From Chitinophaga pinensis (lineage in GTDB: Bacteria; Bacteroidota; Bacteroidia; AKYH767-A; OLB10), in the NCBI GenBank assembly GCA_945872015.1, contig CAMBYJ010000122.1, positions 1 to 5,971 of the forward strand: a DNA stretch of 5,971 bases, written 5' to 3'. Made by a program: the position numbers and the translations under genes. Numbering within the stretch: the stretch's first letter is position 1; the number at the start of each line of letters is the position of its first letter. This document shows positions 1-4,869 of the stretch, piece after piece. The notes beneath the pieces were generated by a model that had not been told where the DNA came from, made no database searches, and saw only the letters and a list, made by a program, of their open reading frames with translations.

Positions 1-716
1 AACAATCTTCCATCCGTCAAACGAAAATCGCTGTACTCAGTATTCAATATTTTATTGATACGCTGATCCTCTACCTGCACGCGATTTATTCTATACGTAG
101 TATCGTTTACATACACATCTTGTATCACAGGTTTATTCAAATCTTTTTCTTCTAACGAACGCTTTAGTTTTTTCTTATTCAACGAACTTAAAATATAAAA
201 CTGCGAACCTAAACTGTCTTCTAAGTAAACAGAGTTAAAACGATTTTCATTTTTCTTGTACGCAAAAAAGTTTCCGTAAAGTAGTGCTTGTACAATTTCA
301 AAATTGACTTTCATCTGTAACATCTTGTTGATCGATTCAAAAGACGTCACTTCATATTTGTTATTTATTTTGTCGAGAATTTTAACAGAATCTTCTGTAA
401 TCATTAATCGCGCAACTTCAATTCCTAAAAGCGGAGAAACAGAAATCCAAATGACACTATCTTTTTTACTGCGGTAGCTAATGTTAAAATTCATTTCGTT
501 GCCTTCTCTAACAACTGTAACACTTGCTTTGGCTGTTACTAATGCAGAATTAAATGAACATGAATCTAATTTGTCCTGTAAATCCTGCACCGACTTATTC
601 ACCATAGGTTTAATATCGGCCGCAACAGGAGCAACTACCTTTTTTTGTGTCCTGCAACTACTCACCGTCACTAATAAGGAAAGGGCAAAAGCAAATCGAA
701 CAAAATAATTATTCAT
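1..716 (-). CDS. DUF4292-type (LolB-like) lipoprotein, C-terminus cut by window edge
   Basis: Translating the minus strand from the ATG at 716 gives 238 residues with no stop, so only the C-terminus is missing; from memory the family is about 250-270 residues. Residues 1-21 form a lipoprotein signal peptide: a hydrophobic stretch, then VSSC with Cys21 as the lipidated residue. No acidic residues follow the Cys, so a surface-export signal is not evident and the protein probably faces the periplasm. The body is beta-rich. Around residues 90-105 it reads W-I-S-V-S-P-L-L-G-I-E-V-A-R-L, resembling the strand and 'PLG..AARL' pattern of LolB and DUF4292 proteins. The start lies inside the end of the TPR gene (8-base overlap ATGAATAA), which implies translational coupling. 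The family assignment rests on sequence pattern plus this gene order. A role in lipoprotein or lipid handling is inference from the fold. Confidence 0.85.
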   Translation of the reverse strand, partial: MNNYFVRFAFALSLLVTVSSCRTQKKVVAPVAADIKPMVNKSVQDLQDKLDSCSFNSALVTAKASVTVVREGNEMNFNISYRSKKDSVIWISVSPLLGIEVARLMITEDSVKILDKINNKYEVTSFESINKMLQMKVNFEIVQALLYGNFFAYKKNENRFNSVYLEDSLGSQFYILSSLNKKKLKRSLEEKDLNKPVIQDVYVNDTTYRINRVQVEDQRINKILNTEYSDFRLTDGRL

Positions 717-2448
717 AGTAGCTGCGGTCATTTATTTTGCGGTCAATTTGTTCGGTATGATCTCCTGTAGTTTTTGCTTTTTTCCAAAGCTCTACCGCTC
801 CGTTCACATTGCCTAATTTAAATTCAATATCGCCTGCATGTTCAAGGATAGTTCCATTGGTTGCACCACCATTTTGAATGGCTTTTTCAATCCATTTTTT
901 TGCTTCGCTGTATTCTCCTTTCACAAATAAAATCCATGCATAAGTGTCTTCGTAAGAAGGATTACCCGGACTTAACAAATTTGCTTTCTCCGACATAGAT
1001 GCAGCTTTAGCGAGATTCTCTTTTCGAAGTGATAAAAAGTACGACCAGTTATTTAAAACCATAATATTCGCTGAGTCTAACTGGTAGGCCTTACCGAAAT
1101 ATTTATCCGAATCTTCAAACTTTTTCAAGGTATTGTAAACGTCGCCAAGGTTGGTGTAAAATTCAATCAGCTGATCGTTATTATCTACTACCATTTTACT
1201 GCCTGTAACAAAAGTCTTAGCCGCCTCTTCGTAATTTTTATTCTGCGATTTAGCAATTCCGTTTAGTAGATACAAAAAGCTTTGATCAGAGAATAATGAT
1301 TTAGCCTCTTCAGATTCTGATTCTAAAGCAGGGTAATCTTTCAAATCAATTTCTAAAAACAGTAATTGTTGCCATGCCTGTAAATTATTTTTATCAAGCT
1401 TCACTGCTTTGCGATATTGTTCTCTCGCCTCGGTTTGTTTGTTATTCATTCCTAAGAAGTCGCCATACACCGCTTGTGCATTCGATTCTTCTGGTGCTGT
1501 CTCGCTTAGCAATCGACTTAATTCAAATGCCTGCGACATCATATCAGCGTTATCTTTTACCAACGGAAGATAACTTGTAAGAATACTGATTTTAATTCCT
1601 GATGAAAGCTTCGGCGATTGAAATGCTTTTTTTAATTGTTCAAACGATTCTTGTGTTTTACCTTCACTTCTAAATTGCTCTGCTAAGCTTAATGCTACAT
1701 TCGGATTCTCCGGATCTATCTTTTGCATTCTTGCAATGGTCTGTTGCATTTCTGCTTTCATTCCGTTAGCAGAATACAAATCGACTAAAATCGAGTAGTA
1801 ATCGATATTAGTTGGGTCGGTCTTGATTAACTTTTCAATTTCACCTGCTGCCCCTTTAACATCACCTAGCTTTAAATAAATTTTTTCCTTTTGTTGAATC
1901 AACTCGGGCGTAATACCCATTATGTTTTCAATCTGATCATATAAACGAATAGCATCTGATAATTTATTCTGCATCAACATTAAGTCTGACTCTTCAAATA
2001 AATACTCTGCATTATTCGGGTATTGTTTGGCTAGTTTATGATATACCGCTGCTGATTCTACAATTTTACCATTGTTACGATAACAATCGGCTAGCATTAA
2101 TTGATACCATGGGTTTTCGGGCCTTAACGTAGCGGCCTGCTTAGCAAAGAATAAAGCATCACCGTACTTTTTATTCTCGTTAAATATTTCAGCCAGATGA
2201 TACATTGCTGCATCATTCTTCGAATCATCGCGCAAGGTTTGAGAAAATAACTCAGCCGCCTTTTCAGGATTGCCAGTCATTTTTTCCTTCATAGCATTGA
2301 AGAAAGCATAGGTTGCCGTAATCTGCACTTTCTCTTCTTGAGCAGATAACGGTTTCGTATTACCGTTGCCAGCATTTTTTGTGGAGCTGCAAGCCGTTAG
2401 AAAAAGACTTCCAACAAAAAGAATCAATACCAGTGGTTTTTTTATCAT
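709..2448 (-). CDS. Tetratricopeptide-repeat lipoprotein
   Basis: This 579-residue protein starts with a lipoprotein signal peptide (basic MIKK, hydrophobic core, lipobox LTAC, Cys20). A polar Ser/Asn/Gly-rich linker follows to about residue 40. The rest is helical TPR repeats of about 34 residues, from about 45 to 562. Clear units lie near 79-112 (AMYHLAEIF...GDALFFAKQAATLRP), 113-146, 215-248, 323-355, 427-460 and 499-527. No enzymatic motif is visible, so it is most likely a protein-interaction scaffold anchored in the outer membrane and facing the periplasm, as no acidic surface-export motif follows the Cys. Its ATG overlaps the stop of the nucleotidyltransferase gene (ATGA), and its TAA overlaps the start of the DUF4292 gene. 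A TPR lipoprotein before a DUF4292 gene is a recurrent Bacteroidota arrangement, recalled and not searched. The specific partner is unknown. Confidence 0.93.
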   Translation of the reverse strand: MIKKPLVLILFVGSLFLTACSSTKNAGNGNTKPLSAQEEKVQITATYAFFNAMKEKMTGNPEKAAELFSQTLRDDSKNDAAMYHLAEIFNENKKYGDALFFAKQAATLRPENPWYQLMLADCYRNNGKIVESAAVYHKLAKQYPNNAEYLFEESDLMLMQNKLSDAIRLYDQIENIMGITPELIQQKEKIYLKLGDVKGAAGEIEKLIKTDPTNIDYYSILVDLYSANGMKAEMQQTIARMQKIDPENPNVALSLAEQFRSEGKTQESFEQLKKAFQSPKLSSGIKISILTSYLPLVKDNADMMSQAFELSRLLSETAPEESNAQAVYGDFLGMNNKQTEAREQYRKAVKLDKNNLQAWQQLLFLEIDLKDYPALESESEEAKSLFSDQSFLYLLNGIAKSQNKNYEEAAKTFVTGSKMVVDNNDQLIEFYTNLGDVYNTLKKFEDSDKYFGKAYQLDSANIMVLNNWSYFLSLRKENLAKAASMSEKANLLSPGNPSYEDTYAWILFVKGEYSEAKKWIEKAIQNGGATNGTILEHAGDIEFKLGNVNGAVELWKKAKTTGDHTEQIDRKINDRSYYE

Positions 2449-3446
2449 GCGGTGGTAGAATAATCGCCCAGGCTTAAATCGTTGAGTTTGTGTTTATATG
2501 TAACGTGATTACCAACCAACGAATTATCCATTGTAGCATCCTGCAATAAACATCCGTTTCTGATAATACTGTTTTTAATAACGCTGTTTTGAATGTTTGT
2601 ATTATCTCCAATAGAAACATGTGGACCAACCACCGAATTTTCAATCACAACATTTTCTCCAATAAAGCAAGGCGCAATCACAACCGAGTTATTTATTGAA
2701 GCCGTAGCAGCAATATGATTATTAGTATGCTTGATTTCTAATACACGCTTGTTCGTATAAACGGTTGCATCTTTATTTCCGCAATCTAACCACTCATCAA
2801 CAGTACCCGCTTTTAACTTCATGCCTTTCAGCTTCATGTTTTCTAAAGCGTTTGTTAGTTGGTATTCTCCTTTCTCGCGGATATTATTATCAATCAAATA
2901 TTGTAATTCGCTCTTCAGATTATCACCGTCTTTGATATAGTAAATACCAATGATGGCTAAATCACTAACAAATGTTTGAGGCTTCTCCACAAAATCAGTG
3001 ATGGTATTATCAGCTTCTGTTTTTACAACTCCAAACTGACGCGGATCGTCGATTTTCTTCACCCATATTACACCATCGCAATCAGGATCCATTGAGAAAT
3101 CAGCACTGAATAACGTATCAGCAAAAGCAATTACAACTGGGCCTGTTAATGCAGATGATGCACATAAAATTGCATGAGCAGTTCCAAGGGGCTCGTCTTG
3201 ATAATGGATGCTTCCTTTTGCACCTAAACTTTCGGCAATAGCGATTAAATTATCTTCTGCTTCTTTTCCGAATTGTCCAACTACATATGCAATCTCATCT
3301 ACTTTCTGATTACACATGCGGGTAATATCTTCTACCAGATGTTGTACAATTGCTTTTCCAGCAACAGGCACTAAAGGTTTTGGCGTTGTTAAAGTATGAG
3401 GGCGCATACGCTTACCCATTCCAGCCATTGGTACAATAATTCTCAT
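2445..3446 (-). CDS. Sugar-phosphate nucleotidyltransferase with left-handed beta-helix C-terminus
   Basis: This 333-residue cytoplasmic enzyme is predicted to transfer a nucleotidyl group from an NTP to a sugar 1-phosphate, making an NDP-sugar for envelope glycans. The N-terminal Rossmann-like domain (about 1-235) has the nucleotide-binding loop at residues 7-16 (MAGMGKRMRP), the conserved TPKP with Lys23, the metal-site Asp110 in FADT, FVEKP (152-156), GEYQLT (193-198) and WLDCGNKD (219-226). Residues about 240-316 show hexapeptide-like repeats (I/V-G-x-N/H-V) typical of a short left-handed beta-helix. This layout matches RmlA/GlmU-like pyrophosphorylases; sugar and nucleotide specificity cannot be read from the sequence, so no symbol is given. 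The ATG at 3446 lies one codon after the dut stop, in the same frame, with no Shine-Dalgarno motif. The TGA stop overlaps the next ATG. Confidence 0.93.
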   Translation of the reverse strand: MRIIVPMAGMGKRMRPHTLTTPKPLVPVAGKAIVQHLVEDITRMCNQKVDEIAYVVGQFGKEAEDNLIAIAESLGAKGSIHYQDEPLGTAHAILCASSALTGPVVIAFADTLFSADFSMDPDCDGVIWVKKIDDPRQFGVVKTEADNTITDFVEKPQTFVSDLAIIGIYYIKDGDNLKSELQYLIDNNIREKGEYQLTNALENMKLKGMKLKAGTVDEWLDCGNKDATVYTNKRVLEIKHTNNHIAATASINNSVVIAPCFIGENVVIENSVVGPHVSIGDNTNIQNSVIKNSIIRNGCLLQDATMDNSLVGNHVTYKHKLNDLSLGDYSTTA

Positions 3447-3449
3447 AAT

Positions 3450-3884
3450 TTATTTTTTTCCTGTCGAACCAAATCCGCCAGCACCGCGTTCGGTTTCTTC
3501 TAATTCGTTAACACTGTTCCATTCTATTCGGGCATGCGCTGCAATTACCATCTGGGCAATTCTTTCCCCGTCTTTAATTTCAAAATCTTCAGCTCCATGA
3601 TTAATCAACAAAACCTTTACTTCTCCTCTGTAATCGGCATCAATTGTTCCCGGACTATTCAAAACAGTAATGCCATGCTTAAAGGCTAATCCGCTGCGTG
3701 GTCTTATTTGGGCTTCATATCCTTCGGGAAGTGCAATAAAAAGTCCTGTTGGAACCAACAAACGCTCTCCTGATTTTAATAAAAGGCCTTCTGATAAGTT
3801 GGCTCTTAAGTCCATACCCGCCGATGCGATTGTTTCGTAGGCTGGCAATGAATGCTTCGATTGATTAATAATATTGATCTTCAT
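3450..3884 (-). CDS. dut: dUTP diphosphatase (dUTPase)
   Basis: This trimeric-type dUTPase hydrolyses dUTP to dUMP and pyrophosphate, keeping uracil out of DNA and feeding dTMP synthesis. At 144 residues it has the usual length, and all five family motifs are present: AGMDLRA (22-28), RPRSGLA (61-67), a PGTIDADYRGEV-type segment (78-89) with Asp82 as the likely catalytic base, GERIAQMVI (106-114), and the glycine-rich RGAGGFGSTG (133-142) that closes over the nucleotide. The start is secure: an in-frame TAG lies two codons upstream of ATG 3884. It is the first gene of the minus-strand operon in this window, and only 3 bases separate it from the nucleotidyltransferase. Nothing suggests phage origin; the context is cellular envelope genes. 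Confidence 0.97.
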   Translation of the reverse strand: MKINIINQSKHSLPAYETIASAGMDLRANLSEGLLLKSGERLLVPTGLFIALPEGYEAQIRPRSGLAFKHGITVLNSPGTIDADYRGEVKVLLINHGAEDFEIKDGERIAQMVIAAHARIEWNSVNELEETERGAGGFGSTGKK

Positions 3885-4086
3885 TCGCTAAATCAATTGC
3901 GAAAATACTTTATAAATCATTAAAATTTACCTTTTATAATCACTATTTTAACCGATGATGTGTTGATATCATGTCTAATTTTTTCGAAAGGTTGTAAGGA
4001 ATTAAATAAATGCGCGACTAAACATTAAAAAGCACTGATTGTTATAAACCGCAGGCTACATGTTAAACCTCTAAAAAACAAACATC
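3885..4086. promoter_or_regulatory. Divergent intergenic region between dut and msrB
   Basis: This 202-base AT-rich gap must hold the promoters of the minus-strand operon and of msrB. The Bacteroidota consensus (TTTG near -33, TAnnTTTG near -7) is not cleanly met on either strand. The best -7 candidate for dut is TATTTTCG, read on the minus strand from 3907 to 3900 (one mismatch), but no TTTG sits at the right distance. On the plus strand, TAATTTTT at 3976-3983 also has one mismatch, and its nearest TTG is too close. The leader before ATG 4087 is A-rich with no Shine-Dalgarno motif. No riboswitch, RNA gene or small ORF worth calling was seen. Confidence 0.5.
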
Positions 4087-4638
4087 ATGAAAACACGAAG
4101 CGCCTTTCTTACATTGCTGATTGCATCTTTATTTTGCTTCGGATGCAGTTCTCAAGCACAAAAATCAACCTCACAAAATCAAAACAAAAATCATATGGAC
4201 ACAACGAATCAAAGAAACCCGTATTACTAAAGAACCGACACTACCGCATTGAATGTATCCGACGAAGATTGGAAGAAAGTATTACCCGAAGATGTTTACT
4301 ACATAGCACGAAACAAAGGAACAGAGCGCGCATTTACAGGAAAATACTGGGATTTTGAAGGCAACGGCACTTATTATTGTGCATGCTGTGGCAATGCCCT
4401 CTTTAAGTCAGATGCTAAATTCGGAAGCTCTTGCGGATGGCCAAGCTTTTACGAATCACTTCGCCCTAATAGTGTAGTTTATCACGAAGACAATTCCTAC
4501 GGAATGAGTAGAATAGAAGTGCTTTGTGGTCGATGCGATGGGCATTTAGGACATATTTTTGATGATGGTCCTGCACCAACTTATAAGCGTTTTTGTATGA
4601 ATTCGCTGGTGCTCGACTTTGAACCAGATACGAAATAG
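4087..4638 (+). pseudogene. msrB: Peptide-methionine (R)-S-oxide reductase MsrB, lipoprotein form, interrupted by an in-frame TAA
   Basis: Reading from ATG 4087 gives a lipoprotein-like signal peptide (MKTRS, hydrophobic core, FCFGC with Cys20) and a polar Gln/Asn/Lys/Ser-rich linker. The frame then hits TAA at 4228-4230 after residue 47 (..RNPYY). The same frame continues at once with RTDTTALN and a complete MsrB domain to TAG 4636-4638, so no frameshift is involved. Counting the stop as one residue, the whole gene would be 183 codons. As I recall them, homologues have a Tyr-Ser-Arg-Thr-Asp-Thr-Thr stretch here, so TCA to TAA is the simplest explanation. MsrB reduces methionine-R-sulfoxide in oxidised proteins; a lipidated form would act in the periplasm. 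The catalytic half looks intact, which suggests a recent mutation, a sequencing error, or readthrough/reinitiation. The gene stands alone, with its own terminator. Confidence 0.88.
4249..4638 (+). CDS. msrB: MsrB catalytic domain ORF (only if translation restarts at TTG after the TAA)
   Basis: This is the 129-residue part of msrB downstream of the in-frame TAA. Its only plausible start is TTG 4249, 18 bases past the stop; the next in-frame ATG falls at residue 84, inside the domain. All expected residues are present: zinc-site pairs Cys44/Cys47 (CACC) and Cys93/Cys96 (CGRC), the resolving-type Cys62 in SCGWPSF, His99 and His102 in GHLGH, and catalytic Cys116 in RFCMNS. From this start it would be a cytoplasmic enzyme lacking the signal peptide. 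No ribosome-binding motif precedes the TTG, and that codon reads naturally as the Leu of the full-length protein. I regard it as part of an interrupted gene and less likely as a true start. Confidence 0.4.
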   Translation: MNVSDEDWKKVLPEDVYYIARNKGTERAFTGKYWDFEGNGTYYCACCGNALFKSDAKFGSSCGWPSFYESLRPNSVVYHEDNSYGMSRIEVLCGRCDGHLGHIFDDGPAPTYKRFCMNSLVLDFEPDTK

Positions 4639-4660
4639 TACACCTGCTCAATCATTTAGC

Positions 4661-4691
4661 AAGTCCCGGGAGTTCTTCTCGGGACTTTTTT
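4661..4691 (+). terminator. Rho-independent terminator of msrB
   Basis: The arms at 4661-4671 and 4677-4687 pair over 11 bp with one G-U wobble (AAGTCCCGGGA with TCTCGGGACTT) around a five-base loop. A run of six T ends at 4691. The hairpin starts 22 bases after the msrB stop. There is no T run on the opposite strand, so it acts for plus-strand transcription and isolates msrB from the polysaccharide gene downstream. Confidence 0.92.
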
Positions 4692-4764
4692 ATTGGCTTT
4701 CGGGCAACCTTTTAAAATCAATGCAGTATAACGGCCCTAGTGAATCAGATAAATCGATAGCGTT

Positions 4765-4848
4765 ATGTTAATCTCAGGAAGAACACTCATTAAAATTGGA
4801 ATAATCGTATTAACCGCATTAATAATATTACTCCTTATAAATCCATAA
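4765..4848 (+). CDS. Possible 27-residue hydrophobic small protein
   Basis: An ATG at 4765 opens 27 codons ending in TAA at 4846-4848. The product would have a short N-terminus with two basic residues (MLISGRTLIK) and then about 15 almost wholly aliphatic residues ending LLLINP, so it would be a single membrane-spanning peptide with its N-terminus probably inside. It lies between the msrB terminator and the polysaccharide co-polymerase gene, 19 bases before that gene's ATG. No Shine-Dalgarno motif precedes it, but that is normal for this lineage. AT-rich DNA yields such Ile/Leu-rich ORFs by chance, so coding status is doubtful. A leader peptide coupled to the next gene is one alternative. Confidence 0.22.
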   Translation: MLISGRTLIKIGIIVLTALIILLLINP

Positions 4849-4852
4849 GCGA

Positions 4853-4869
4853 ATAACAAACCTTGTTAT
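4853..4869 (+). promoter_or_regulatory. Inverted repeat overlapping the start codon of the polysaccharide gene
   Basis: ATAACAA (4853-4859) and TTGTTAT (4863-4869) are perfect 7-base complements around the spacer ACC. The right arm contains the first two bases of the ATG at 4868. In mRNA it would form a small, AU-rich hairpin over the initiation site; in DNA it could be a protein-binding palindrome. The repeat is seen directly, while its function is inference and chance is possible in AT-rich sequence. Confidence 0.35.

Noticed and set aside
481..708. Plus-strand ORF of 75 codons
   Set aside because: It lies antisense within the DUF4292 gene, which has a lipobox and a coherent protein pattern; the plus-strand product has no recognisable features.
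1374..1580. Plus-strand ORF of 68 codons
   Set aside because: It is antisense inside the TPR repeats and only a shadow of that gene.
3964..3971. Palindrome TGATATCA as an operator
   Set aside because: It is only 8 bases, without extension into the flanks or a second copy; such AT-rich palindromes are expected by chance.
4228..4230. TAA reassigned as a sense codon in this organism
   Set aside because: TAA is the natural terminal stop of both the dut and TPR genes here, and no other conserved gene in the window has an internal TAA.
4134..4358. Plus-strand ORF of 74 codons overlapping the msrB stop
   Set aside because: It is in a different frame from MsrB, is rich in Arg/Lys from shifted AT-rich codons, and bridges the TAA only by chance; it does not join the signal peptide to the domain.
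4087..4638. Frameshift as the cause of the msrB interruption
   Set aside because: The distance from ATG 4087 to the MsrB domain is a multiple of three and both halves lie in one frame, so only a nonsense codon is needed.
4466..4651. Minus-strand ORF of 61 codons
   Set aside because: It is antisense to the conserved MsrB domain and shows no recognisable features.
4725..4760. JUMPStart/ops-like element before the polysaccharide gene
   Set aside because: The GGCGGTAG core is absent; only a loose resemblance was found.
4808..4824. Short inverted repeat TATTAA/TTAATA inside the small ORF
   Set aside because: The arms are six bases of pure A/T, too weak and too likely by chance to call.
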